Of a DNA stretch of 64,000 bases, positions 12,129 through 25,500 are shown piece by piece. The position numbers and the translations under genes are program-made. The notes under the pieces were generated by a model. That model worked only from the letters and a program-made list of their open reading frames with translations, was not told the DNA's origin and ran no database searches. Position 1 is the first letter of the stretch, and the number at the start of each line of letters is the position of its first letter. The stretch lies in assembly GCA_022749755.1 (NCBI GenBank), contig CM040442.1, forward strand, positions 7,910,457 to 7,974,456. The letters are read 5' to 3'. This stretch comes from Azadirachta indica. Its lineage: Eukaryota; Streptophyta; Magnoliopsida; Sapindales; Meliaceae.

Positions 12129-13677
12129 TTATATGTAAGGATTAATGTGAGATGTGTAGTCTCTAATTCCAGCACCTTCCCATCCCATCCACTCTTCCCA
12201 TAAGTCCCAATCTGGATCGTTCATTCCCCTCATCGGTTCATCGATCCCTTCATCGTACGGCTCGTACATCATCTCGCTCTCATTTGGTTCTTCCCTTAGA
12301 TTACTCATCACCATCTGCATCACACGATAGCAAAACCCCAAAATCAGAAATTTAATAATAAATTTTATTACAATTAAATTAACCTTAAATAAATGTTATT
12401 AATAAATTAAACGACACTTTTCATTCCAATAATTGTATGAGCCAACAAAAAACACTTGAGGGCCCCGCTAGGGCCCAGCTAATGAACTTTTTGTTCCATT
12501 CTTTCTTGGTCTTTTGGGCCTTCATGGGCCATGTTGTTTTTTTTATTTTTTATTTGTGTAGATATTTTGATTCTTCCATCAATGAAAAGACATCAGAATA
12601 GGCAATTAACCTTTACAATGAACCTAGAACCGCATGTCATTTTCCAAGATAATTATTTATTTATTTCTTATATTTTTTGAAAAAGAAACAAATGGGACAC
12701 GTCACCATCAATTGTTAAGCATAATCTACACCTTACCCTATCTTCCTTCATTATTTTAGGGAAAAAAAATATTTTAAAAAATAGTTTTTAAATAAACTAA
12801 GGTAACAAAATCAGAAATTCCTACTCCACTATTTATAAAAATATTATATTTTTTATATATAAAAGGATGTAACTAATTTTGTTTGATTATTTTACTTACG
12901 TAAAATGTTCCTTTTTAAGTGCAAAATTATCCCAAAAAAATAAGAAATTAAAAATTTTAAATTTAATAATATTCTAAAAATAGAATAATTGAATGATATC
13001 AAGCAGTAAATTCTCATTTATTCCTAAAACGCCGATTTAGTAATATTTCTCAACGTATCCTTGTAATAAATATTTCGAATGGGATAATAACACTTTCGTC
13101 CCTCAACTTTACTGAAACTACCAAATCACAAAATACTCTGCTAGATTTAACAAATCAGTCCCTAACTTCAGTTTCTCAGTAAATTCCTTAATAATTTTGA
13201 AAAAAGAAGAAAAAGAAAGCGGAAAATTTTTACATACATCGTAAGCTTCGTTAATCCGATGAAACTGAACTCCACAATTGCTTCCTCTGCAGACATCGGG
13301 ATGATACTGCAAAATAGGAAGAAAAGGAAAACCCAAAATCAATCAATCAATTAATAAAAGTTTTCTTAAAAAATAATACCCATAAAATAAATTTCCAGGA
13401 ATTGCAGAAACTCCAGAAAACCTGAAAGAAGAAGGAAAAGGGGAAAAACCTGGAGGGCAAGCTGGCGGAAAGCTTTTTTGACCTCAGATTCAGAGGCACC
13501 AGGCTGAATCCTGAGAGTTTTATAGGGATCCATTACAGAAGAAGAAGAAGAAGAAAAAGAGCAAACGACCTTGGCTCTGTTAATCGTCTTCTTTTTCTTC
13601 ATATTCTTGAGCAGAAACGAGGAAGAAGATGAACAGGAAGACCCATTTGCAGCAAACATACCAGCAAGACTCGCCAT
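12129..13677 (-). CDS. J8: J8-like chloroplast DnaJ-domain protein, 160 aa
   Basis: Three phase-0 exons: 13677-13450, 13306-13238 and 12314-12129, introns of 143 and 923 bp. Residues 1-48 are Ser-rich and basic ([18 protein letters not shown]), like a chloroplast transit peptide. The J domain starts at [11 protein letters not shown] (about 50) and carries the HPD tripeptide at 78-80, which stimulates the ATPase of a partner Hsp70. The C-terminal part contains [20 protein letters not shown] and ends HINPYI, which I recognise from plant chaperone DnaJ 8. There is no zinc-finger or C-terminal substrate domain, so it is a small type III J protein. The start is the ATG at 13677. The first donor (CAG|GTTTTT) is weak, but the frame demands it. 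Confidence 0.93.
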
Positions 13678-13899
13678 TTTCAAGCAATCAGATTAATCAA
13701 TAATCACTCAATCGACAATAACCCACACAAGTTTTTTGCTTTTATATATATGAAGAACGAACAGATCCCACAATAATTATTTATGCAAAAATAAAAAAGA
13801 GAAAAAGCTGAAGTTGTTGGATAGACGAGATGAGATGAGAATAGATTCAATAACGAATAGAACAATAATGGATAGAGCGACTGCTCAAAATGGGGAGTC

Positions 13900-13914
13900 T
13901 ATTTATATATTTAT
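13900..13914 (-). promoter_or_regulatory. TATA box of the J8-like gene
   Basis: The minus strand reads TATAAATATATAAAT here, about 225 bp upstream of the start codon. This implies transcription starting near 13870 and a leader of roughly 190 bases. The match and spacing are good; no start-site data are available. Confidence 0.6.
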
Positions 13915-14884
13915 ACAGATAGAAAATGCGTGAGAAAATAACATATCAGTCCCTAAGGTTATATATTCTTTCAATTCATGGCATCTTGTTTCCATTTGTG
14001 CTTTTAGGTCTCTAATATTTCTTAAATGACCAAAATACCGTAACCTTCTATAAAGATAAGCCTGTTCAGCACCATAGCTTTTAAGTGGAGATTTCTTTTA
14101 TAAAATATTATATACTGATTAAAAGTTTGGTTGTCGAACACATCTTTTAGTAAATATTATATAATTATTTTAATAAATAAATCTTAAAATTTTTATAAGA
14201 GAGAAATAACTGAAAATTCTAAAATAAATAATAGTCTTACATACTATTTTTTTAAAAAAAAAATCTACTATTAAAAGTTTAAAAAATATACTTCATCCTC
14301 TGCTATATTTTTTTAAGTTATAAAAAGTTATTTAACGAGTAAATTCAGTAGTATCAAGAGAGCACTAAATATTTTAAGATAAAAATTTAATATTAATGGG
14401 AGAATTTAATTATTTTATAGTAATAAAGATTTATTCAACACCAATAAAAGTGTACGTCCTTGATTGAGTAAATACAAAAATCTAGGGACTGGAATGTTAT
14501 TATCAACAAGATAAATAAATTTTTAAGTGGAGCGAGATGAGATGAACGGTCCTTATCCGAAGATGGGGGTGACGTGTTGTGTAATATTTTCTGAAATAAA
14601 ATAATAATAAGAATTTTTTTTAATGTTAAAGAGAGGAGTTATTGTGTTGTTGTGTTGTCTTCTGCTGTGTGCTTATCTCTTCTCTTTCGTTTGCTTGGTC
14701 TGAGTCAGATTCTGGACTTTTATTTTGGTCTTTTTGTACTCACTTTATTCAATCAATTACCTAATTCAAAATTGTGAAAGGGTTTATTTTTGGTATATTC
14801 CTTATTGGGTTTTTGTTTATTTTTTATTTTGCCCCATTCTTTGAAATATTTTTTATTGTGTACCCCTTAATTTAATATATGATA

Positions 14885-15325
14885 CAGTAACGTTAAAGGA
14901 AATGTCTTAAAACTTTCCTTAATACTAAATTATTGTAATGACTAATAACACGGTACGTTAAGAACTTCGTCTTTATTTGCTATAGACAATTGTTTCATAT
15001 GTACGTTTTTATATTTGTTGAAATAAAAATATTTATATTTGAAATGATCAACGGTATTAGAATTGAAGTCTATGTTTGAACGATATTTATTAATTGTAGG
15101 TATAATAACATCAAAGAAAATATCCTAAAATCTTGATTAATATTAGTTTGTTGTAATGACTAATAACACAATGCGTTAAGAATTTCATCTTTTTTTTTTA
15201 TAGACAATTATTTCTCTTGTGCGTTTTCACATTTGTTGAAATAAAAATGTTTGAATTTGAAATGATCGACGATATTAAATTTAAAGTCTATGTTTGAACG
15301 ATATTTATTAATTATAAGTACAATA
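14885..15325. repeat. Two-copy tandem duplication, 218-bp period
   Basis: TATGTTTGAACGATATTTAT occurs at 15071 and 15289, and GTAATGACTAATAACAC occurs in both units as well, along with GTTGAAATAAAAAT. The units are visibly diverged, so the event is not recent. No coding content. Confidence 0.75.
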
Positions 15326-16074
15326 TTTAAGTAATTTTTTTGACAATTTCAATGGTATGACTTTGCATGCACGAAATATAATCTTTTAAGTCAAACGGAC
15401 TATAAATTATAGTTTGGAAAAAATTTCAGTCTACTCATTAAATATATGCTTGTGAATTAAGATAAGAATGGTGAGTCACTATGAAAGTGTCCTTTTGAAA
15501 TCTAAGTTGTATTTAATGTTACTTTAAGAGCAAAATTTAAATCTATACTTTTCTCATTTTTTAAATTATATTTATTTTAAATTATGATATATAAGGACTA
15601 TATTTTGATTGAGTGATTCTCACTTCTTATAATTGAGAAAGGAGATTCGAATTATTTTTAAAGAAAATAAAATCTTTAAAAAGAGCGTGTGTTTTCTTAT
15701 CAAAATAAACATATTTTTAGAGATTATGATTAAACTTTATTTTAAAAATGTTGGTAGATCTTCAATCATAAAATTAATAAATTAAGAAACAATTGTAATA
15801 GAAAATATTTCATAATAATTGATTTTAAATCAACCTTAATTTAAATAAATATTGTTAAACCAATTATAATTGAATAAAATAATAAAAGTGAAAGTAGTTA
15901 TTTGTTCCTTAACTCCAAACAAAAGCACACTTTCCTAGCGAGAGTCAACAAAGGGGGGTGTATGCAATTTAACAAGAACATAGGAGAAAAATATAAAAAT
16001 TACGAAACTATGGGGAAACTAGCAATATATGTAATAATGGGGTGCATTGAAATATAGATCGAGTGATAGGATGA

Positions 16075-16429
16075 CACGTGGACAGATTTGATGCGGTGAG
16101 ATGCAAGAAGTGTTGGAGCTTGCGGTTAAGATCTGGCATTTACTTCGTGGGCCCCACAGTTATAAAAACATGTAATTCATTTTTATTTATTTAAAAAAAA
16201 AAAGGGGGGATAAATAGCGGAATGGATTGTGTCAGTTATTCTTACGAAGGAATCGGTCCGATTTAAATGAGTGGATAAGAAGTATCACGTGGATGATACG
16301 TGGCATTCATGCATTCACTCGTGATTTAAATGTGAGTTTTCCTTCAATCTAGGATGTGGTGTCTAGTGCTCTCGTGGATCCGACGGCCTGGATTTGATGC
16401 GTTGTCAGCATTGCGTGTTGTCTACGTGG
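16075..16429. promoter_or_regulatory. ACGTG-rich island (two G-boxes, two ACGTGG cores)
   Basis: Perfect CACGTG is at 16075-16080 and 16286-16291, with ACGTGG cores at 16298-16303 and 16424-16429. The stretch is GC-richer than its surroundings and also repeats GATTTGATGCG (about 16087 and 16391). ABRE and G-box motifs bind bZIP and bHLH factors. It lies about 2.2 kb upstream of the J8-like TATA box, with no gene nearer, so its target is unknown. Confidence 0.45.
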
Positions 16430-19400
16430 AATAATCAGAAAGCAGAAAAAGAAATCGAGGAGAAAGTCCGTTTGTTTTAAATTATTTTATGAGATAAGTC
16501 TTCGCCCCGTTTGGGGTGGATTTAGGGCTTAAAAATTATAAGTCTTTTGAAAATTGGAGTTTTGGAGATTATATCTTTTGTTCTGCCCCGCCTCATATAA
16601 CCGAAAATCTTGTAATAAGGGTATTGTAGCTGTACAAAAACTTAATCTAATGTTGTAGATTTAATACTATAGTAAGTATACTGTATCAACACTGAAGTTG
16701 ATCCAAAATACTTAACCAAATATTGTAATAAGATCCTATAATTAGTGTTTGATATTATATTTTACTGTAATCTGAATACTGTTAACATACTGTAACTTAG
16801 TCAAATGTAGTTAAATACGGCCGGCCGGGTTGCCGTCTCTATTACGTGACTTATTGGGACTAAAGTGCTAAAACTTGAAACGTTATGTGTTAATTGTTAA
16901 TTTCTAAAAGTGTTGGATGCAAAAGAAAAACTATGTTGAAGCTGGCTTTATATTTGGAAGATAATAAGAAAAATGAATATTGGGTATAGATTATTATTAT
17001 TATTAAAAGAAATTAGTAAATATAAATTTTATTATAAGTGAATAAATTAAAAAGAAAAAATACTTTTTTCTTTTAAAGTAATTAAGAATCATATTTGTAA
17101 AGAAATCGAACTTGATTAGAAGCATACACATTGTATAAGATTTTTCTAAAATAATACAAATATTTAAAAGTTCAATAATCCTTTTCTTTTCCCCCGTATT
17201 ATCTCTTGCTTTTTCATTTGTAAAATTGCACTCCTTCCATGACTCTGACACTAATGATAGCAATTAAATTCTCTAAATAAATTATAAACAAATAAAATAT
17301 TATTGTTCTTATTGATCACGTTAATTTTATATGTTATTTAAGTAATACTATCATGACATATTAGTTTGTATATAAAATTTATTTCATTAGTTTTGTTCTT
17401 AAAGAAAAATTTGTTTTCAATATTTAAGAGAATATCGAAATGAGAATTCTGCTTAAAAGTGCATTTATTGTCTAACTAATAGTGCATAAAAAAAGAAAGA
17501 ATGTCAAATACAAATGGTTATATTTATATTCAAAATCAATTTTAGATTTTAGGTACCAAAATCATTTTCTAGACCACTGAGAAAACACTTTTCCCTAATG
17601 ACAAATAGAGAAAAAAGTGATTCCTATATCAAATTTTCCTATATATATATTCCTCCATTATGTTATCCATAATATCTTAATATATGATCCAAAAGACAAG
17701 AGAAAGATGATATTTTGCTTACAATGAGGAAATGAGACAGCAAAGTCTTATTCATTAATGTGCCAAACCCAAACAACAACTTAAAAAAAAAATTACAATT
17801 ATTTTCACAAAGAAAAATTCCAAATAAGTTGCAATCAAGAAAGAGGAATATTATAAATATTACTTGTTAGGGCAAGTTGCAACTCCTTTATGCCAATTTA
17901 TAGATGATATGCCAAATTTAGATATTTAAAATATCTTATCAAGTTTTTTATTGTATGCCATGTATTGTTATTCATAGCTTCTAAATAAAGCAATCACTAA
18001 CATAATTAAAGTTATTCGAATATCACTCTAATGTCTTAGTTATATGAAATTTTCATTAATTGAAATAATATGTGAAGGATAATGTTATGTATATAAATTT
18101 ATTTACATAAACTCATGTAATAATGTTATATTATTGTGTGTGTATATATATATATATATATCTTATATTTTTACAAAAGTACATAAAAATTTTTGGAAGC
18201 GAAAGAAAATAAATTATTGTTAGTATAGAAAGAGTTTAGATAAGAGTTTGTATTTCTAATTTTGTTGTATGAAAAGTGAATTCATTAGATTATATTATAA
18301 TTTTCTTTGACTAATACTAAAACTTGCTATTTATTTATTTTAACAAAAATAAAATGGTGTAGATTTATTTTTTTTATTTTTTATTTTCTTTTATCAAAGT
18401 CATTGGTTAATCATATGCAACACATTTTCTCATTTTGAAACACAAAGTTGATGATAGATTAACATAAATAATACTTTTAAATAGCCCTATCACATAAGGC
18501 ATGCACCAAACAAATCCCCAAAACCTTCTCTTATGAATGATTTGTATTCATAATTATTTCTCTCTATTATTTTAAGATTGAAAAAGTCTTTTGTTCAACG
18601 TTTTGACTTTTCTATAGCTATTGGAAAGTAATTCTTGGACTGTGTAGATTCAGATGGAACTATATGTCATTAGTTAGTTAATTATGCGTAGTCCTTGTGC
18701 AATGCAAATATATCAACTAATTCTTTATTTCTAAATTTAAAATAAGTACCATAGATTTATTTATTTGTTTTCATATACACATAATTTTAGTGTGAACGAA
18801 CCTACTAAATTAAACAGCATCAAGTTTCAAAACTGATTATCCATAAAAGGCCGCAGGATTAAAAAAATCATTGTAAATCTTAGGACTTCTTGTTCTAGTT
18901 TTATTTATTTATTTTTTGGGAAATATAAAAAAAAAAAAAAAGACCATGAAATGTTGCCTCTATGACACATGTAAAGAAAAAAATTAAAAATAATAAAAGC
19001 GGAATTCACCCAAGGTAATTTTATGATCACATTCTCCCTAACGGGCAATTAATTAAGGCAAAAAATAATTAACCCAATCAAAACAGAATGACCTTAGTCT
19101 TAGTTGTGACAAATATAGAGAAAATTTTCAATAATTTTTTGACAGTATTTTAATCAAAATATGGAAAGAGCAATAAATTTTTTAATTAAAAGATCTGTAA
19201 AAGACCAACTTTTGTTTCCATTTACACAAAAGCGTCTTCACCCATGTGCCCTTCTTCTTTCCTTGCTCCCTTGATCTGGAATATGCAGTGAAGATGCTTA
19301 CATGAAGAACTCAAATACTGCAGTGCTGTTAGCAATTTCAATTCAAGAGACAACCACAAGAAAAGCTACACACATTTACACAAATCCATCATCATCAACC

Positions 19401-19556
19401 TGATCAACTTGGATTAAAGAGAAGATTGAATATTTACAATCAAAATCACACGAATTGTTTTTTTTCAAATGTAAAATTGGGATCCATAATTTTTTAGGTC
19501 AGCACAGCAGCGCCTTCAGATTGTAGAAAATCCGTAGCCATTTTGTTAGTGGTCAG

Positions 19557-22500
19557 CTACTTTGATTCGGTCTTTGCTGCTGAACCTTTTTCTGACTCGG
19601 AATTTTGATTATGTGACTCTGGCTGATGACGTGGCCGAGCACCTTTTTCTGACTCGGATTGTTGATTACATGACTCTGGCTGCTCGGCCGTAGAAGCACC
19701 AGAGTTAGAAGGTTTTTTAAACTGAACCAAGATCATGGTCATGTTGTCACATCCTTCACCACCAGCCATTGGAGCTAAACATCTATCGAATACTCTCTCA
19801 CAAATGACAGATAGTTTAGTTTCCTGCATAAGATCAAGCAACCTCTGTTACCACTACCTAAAACATCCACAGTATTTCACAGGGAATCTTGAAAACTTAC
19901 ATTGGCTAACTGCTCTCGCACAAAATCGACCAGTTGTTGACTTGAAAGGCAGTCCCTGCGGCACAACCATAAAAAATTAGCAGAATATAATTGACTCAAG
20001 TTTCATACGTTTGCTAATGAATACAGTGCACAAAACAATTTATGAGTGCACCAAGCTTTTTCTTCAGGATAACTCTCAGAAGCATCCAGAGAGTAACACA
20101 TGCATGTCTGATATGAAAAAAGCTAAAATATGGAATCATACAACACAAAACAACTATTTTTTCTTCTTTTCTGTAAAGGACTCGGCAAAACCTAATATGC
20201 ATCTGAATGTTTCTGTGTGCATTGATATGTGTACTTTTTCATACCAGAGGACAAACTATAGCACGGTTTGCATTTTCCAAAGCTGAATGATAGTTTCCAA
20301 GATTCAGTTCTTGAAAAGATAGAGAGAGAGAGAGAGAGAAGAAAAGAAGGAAATTCACAGATTCGGTTTCTTTTAACTGAGTTTTAAACAAAGGTGGCAA
20401 TGTATCACCAACAGCTTGCAATAATGCAGTTTTACACTATTTTTAAAAGAACTTATGCTTGTGTGCAGTGTGACTGTATCCTACAATACCATAGAAATGA
20501 AACCAGACAAAGACAGACAAAATCCTTGCTTTGCCCCAAACATTAAACAGTTTTTCTTTTGCATGCCTAATTAAAATTTTACGTTTTAGGCCCAAATTGA
20601 AAATGGACGATAGTAACAAATTTACAAATGACTTAGTAATATTTCTAAAGGTACTTTCTGAACAAGTTCTTCATAGACTTCAAACATTCATACTACTTGA
20701 AAGCAAAAAACATGTAATCATATCTGCAAGAAAAACATATCATATGAATAGCAAATTGACAAACTTTCAACAGAGCACGGATGACAGGGAAAATGACATC
20801 ATAAAGTAGATACAACAGAGGTCTATTTCATGATAAGCAGTATGCAAATAATCACATGATAATAATTCATATACACCACGTACTTAGCACCAGGACAGCA
20901 GCTGGATACTAATGCTGCTGACAATATGGGCATTTTTCCCATCAGTAGCGTGACCACACAGCATTTGGAGAATAATTGTGAGGAAAAGTAGAATGAAATG
21001 GGAAGGATTGACATTATCCACTATTTGGATGGTAAATTCTAATGGAAAAGCATGAAATAGCAATGATAACTTATTACTTAAAACCCAGTTGACAACTAAT
21101 TATTGACTATATTTAGATAAGTAAAAGAACCGGCATCACCATAAACTATTGCACCCGTAATAAAAAAAATAAAATCATAATCATCATTCTGTCAATTTGA
21201 ATTTCATGGGGTACAAAGGTAAGTTGTTAACTAACCAACCATCCATCATCACAGGCTCTTTCCTTCACTCACTTACACATGCACAAGCCCACATGAGCAA
21301 TAAGGTATTTTGAAATAAATCAAAAAGTGTGAAAGAAGATTGAAGATTCCCAAAATGTACAGGCTCTTAAATGAGGGCCTATTGTGTTAATAATCAGGAC
21401 ACTAATAATGACCAACTTCAACTTAATAAAATTTAACAATAAAAGTTCCTTGTAGCAATCAAGAAGAATTCTTCACCTCAATGCAATAGGTGACATCAAG
21501 CTCCAGGAAGCAGGAGCAACATACACTTAAACCTAGCATATGCTGAAACAATAAAATACAAAGCAACACACAAAATTTGCCACAGTTAACTTCACACGAC
21601 ATTGGACATAAATGCTACTCAGAGCTTCAGTAATAAATACTATATACCCACAAAGAATTTAGAGTGCATTTCAAGGAGGTAGCCAAAGGGACACATTTTT
21701 TACTGAAACTGCTTATATATAGTTTGAAGTAGAAAGTAACTTACCAAATCCCATCACACGCTAGAACAAGAAACTCATCGTCATCGCAAAGTTCAACCTA
21801 ATTCAAGAGGAATGGGGAGTTAGAACATTGCAGTATGAGTAGAACACATAGAATAAACAGTAACATAAACCTAATCCTATGATGCAACCAAAACACTCCT
21901 AAAGGTAATAAGCAACACCACGTCATCAAATTCTCTCAGATAAAGTGTATATGTAACATCATATATAGCTAAAAGTACGTGTAAAATATTTAATCTAAAT
22001 TTGATTACAAGTAAATGAATCATCAAATGCCTTAGCAAAATCCTGCAATTGTAGCTGAAATAATATGTAAAATGCTCATGCAACATACAATATTTATATC
22101 TGGATTGGCAGTCACAATCTGTTTATCGGCAGGCAAAGTTTTGTTCTGCTTGAACTCCACATCTCCTGCCACCAGCAGAAAGCCAGTTGCGCAAGAAGCA
22201 ATTGAAATTAAGTTAAAAAAAATACCTCTATTATTTCCAATTGCAAGTGGGACTAATGCAGAATAAATTTTATTACCAATAGCCCTTGCCAAGTTTAAAC
22301 TTCCATTAACACGTCCAACTTGTATAAAACCACCAGCTTTCAGAATTCTCTCTCTCTCAACCTCAAGCTCAGGCTTGTGATCTTTAGACATATTATATGC
22401 CTGCACAAAACAAATTCAATGAAACACCGCACATGAGGATCGTTAAATGTGGCAGCAGAATATTGCCAGGGTAATAGCAAAGAATACCCACGGCGAACAT

Positions 22501-25500
22501 TTGACCACATGTTCAGGGATTAAAAACCAATGACAGGTTCAATAGGGCACAGTGAGAGGTCTATGGAACATAGCATGACATTACAGAACTTCACTGACAT
22601 CTCTCATCTGCATGGAAATAAATTATAGTAACAATCAAGAGGGTCTATAGTGTTTCAGCACATTCCTCACATCATTTATCCAACGTCCTGAATATCAAAC
22701 GACACGCATATTGAATTCATAAGATTCTCCTCCAGTTCTTCACATATCAAATTTCCTTGTGACTTAAATCTAGCCTATAAGTTGACAACAAAATCATGGC
22801 ATAATAGGCCTCCAATGTAACAGTGATGTGGGATGTGACAACCAAGAAGTGTTATATCCATCTCAAAGTATGTTTCTCAATTATACAAGCAAAATGCTTT
22901 TAAATTTGAGATGACTGGAATATCTAATTTCACCAAGGGCAAAGCCCAAGGTTGAAGCCTTGAAAATGACCCCTTGTAAACAACTGATAGACAAGATAAG
23001 GTATAGTGGAAATTGCAAAGTGCAAAAGGAAGAAAAAAGTACCTGACCCTTCCTGCATAACACACAACGAGAATCACCAGCATTTGCGACAATGAGTTGC
23101 TTATTTCGAATTACTGCAACACAAGCTGTACTTCCACAAGTTGGACCGTGAAAATCTGAGTGAGGACCCTAGTTTGCATTTCATAAATTCATCACGTCAT
23201 TTAAATTTCCATCATATTCAAAACCTAGTTTAGCCAATGAAATAGATAACAAATCAATCACTCACACTGAGATATCATATGAAGGAATATGAAAAAAACC
23301 TTATAAAAGATTGCAGAAAAAGAAATAAGCCTCAAAGCCAAAGAAGTTAAACAATTGCAAAGAAACAAGGACAAAACCACCAGAAACCATCAGTTACAAC
23401 TGACATTTTAAAATCATGTGACAGAAAACAAATAGTAGTTTCATTAAACTTGCTAGACTCCTCTATACATCTCCCTACTGACATGGAGACAAACTTACAA
23501 AAAGGCTGTTGCTTCCACTTGTCAAGTTTCATCACCCACATAAACTTTTTTTTTTGGGATAAAAAAGGTGGCATGAAAGCTGAATACAGGATTAATATCT
23601 CAATTCCTAAAATAAGTTATAACACATCTCACTTTTGCCAATATAATGCAAACGAGCATACATCCAAAAATGCCAAAATAAAAAAAGAAGTCAACTCATG
23701 CCATGATAGGTCTAGGCCATATGTGTGTTTTCTACTTTGACTCTTCTGAATGTTTAAGACAGGACAACCAAAAATCTAAATAATGCACGATTCTGACCTC
23801 TATCTAATCAAATTTGACACCATTTCCACAATAATATTGTGTTTCTACTCCAGCAAAAACCAAAAAGGTGAAAGTAAGAGTTAACTTCAACTGGATGCTT
23901 TTATACTGAGCAAAGCATGTCCAAGGCTCTAACTACGACTCAGAAACATGGACATGCATCCGCCAGCAGTCAGATTCTAGCATGGCTACTAACCATTACA
24001 GTGGTTCAGGAATCTCATCCAAAAAATGGTGAGAAAAAGTGTGTTGTTACCAATTCACTTTCTCTTGATTCCTATGTTTCTTCAAATTTCTTGGCATAGA
24101 TTAACTGGATATTGATTATGCACTATCACATGCAGAATGACCAAGGAAAATAACATAAATTTTGTAATCAAAAACTAAACCATACTTATTAAGAACTGAT
24201 GCTTAAACAGGGGCCCTGTATAACAGATTACTGAGATTGTGGAAACATCAACGAAGTATACAGGGAATCAATATGCAGAGATATAGGTCAAGTATGCAGC
24301 AAATTGATTAGGGGAGCTATGGATTGAATATACAAGAAATTGATATGGGGAGCTGTGGATTGAGTACAGAGGAAATTGATATGGGGAGCAACAGTCGATA
24401 TGTAGAGCCCCTGCTTTCTTACTTCAATCAATATAATTTTTCAGCTTCTTCTCAGAAAAAATTAATAATTTTTTAAAGAAAAAGTAAAGAGGTTGCTCAT
24501 CCACAAGATCAATTTAGTTTTATTGCCAGAAATCCCTTGGGTAGGGTGGGTATACGTAAAGGAAATATGGGAATACATCTGAACACATCCCCTCCACTTG
24601 CACTTTCTTTCCTTCCTCCAAATTCATGTGCCTTCCAGGGTTTAAGAACACAGAGATGAAAGAAAATGCACTCAATGCCAGTAGATTTTAACAAACAAAG
24701 CACACATAAAAATGAAGTGGTTTCAAACAAATTTAAAACTTATCAAAAGTAGTACCTTCAAATTCAAACCAGAAACCACCTAAGGTGAAATTTAATATAT
24801 ATTGATGTTCACGAACATATAATATTGCAACAAAGCAACTTCAGAAAATGTAAAATGCCAGGTATCTTTTACTCCATCACAACATTTTCAAATTGCACAA
24901 GAAACAATAGCAATTAACAGATGAAAAGGCAGAAATACAGCTCTTACTACACGAAATCAAAAATCTGTTTCTGATGATAAGATACCTCTTCAGAAGGCCA
25001 ATCATCAAAATGGTCTTTGACTTCACCACTCTTAGGAGACCATAGTAACCCTTCAATCATGCCAGAAAATTTGTCTATTTTATCTCCCAATATAGCTAAT
25101 TCTCTCCACCCCCTTTGTCCACGCATCATCTCATCCATTCTGCATGAACAATTTTTACACTAAGTGGGAGAATGAAAAGAAAGGAACAAAAGTTTCGACT
25201 ACAAAAACTCAAAAGCAATTTCCATTCTCATTAAATTTATAAATTTCACACTAAATTAAGCTTTCAGCTAGTCGAAATTTAAAAATTTCCATCAAAGCTT
25301 CCAGCTTTCACACTAAATTTATAAATTTCCATTCTATCAGATCCATAAGATATTGAATGCAGTCTGAAAAATTGAAGATCCATTTCAGGGATGAAAGAAT
25401 TGTGAATTTTTACATCTAAATTTCATATAAGCTAATAAGGAGAAAACACTTGTAATGCCCTGCAAGAAAATCTTGATTGGCAGGAACAAATTAAGCGACA

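Larger units (their letters stand above)
13915..19556. other. 5.6-kb gene-free AT-rich spacer
   Basis: Apart from the 218-bp duplication and the ACGTG island listed separately, there are only AT-rich stretches, poly-A/T runs and a (TG)(TA) microsatellite at about 18135-18162. No open frame has recognisable content. A GGCCGGCCGG palindromic patch at about 16818-16828 is the only other GC-rich spot. Confidence 0.6.

Noticed and set aside
16500..16830. Possible MITE starting CCCCGTTTGGGG
   Set aside because: No matching right terminus or target duplication could be found.
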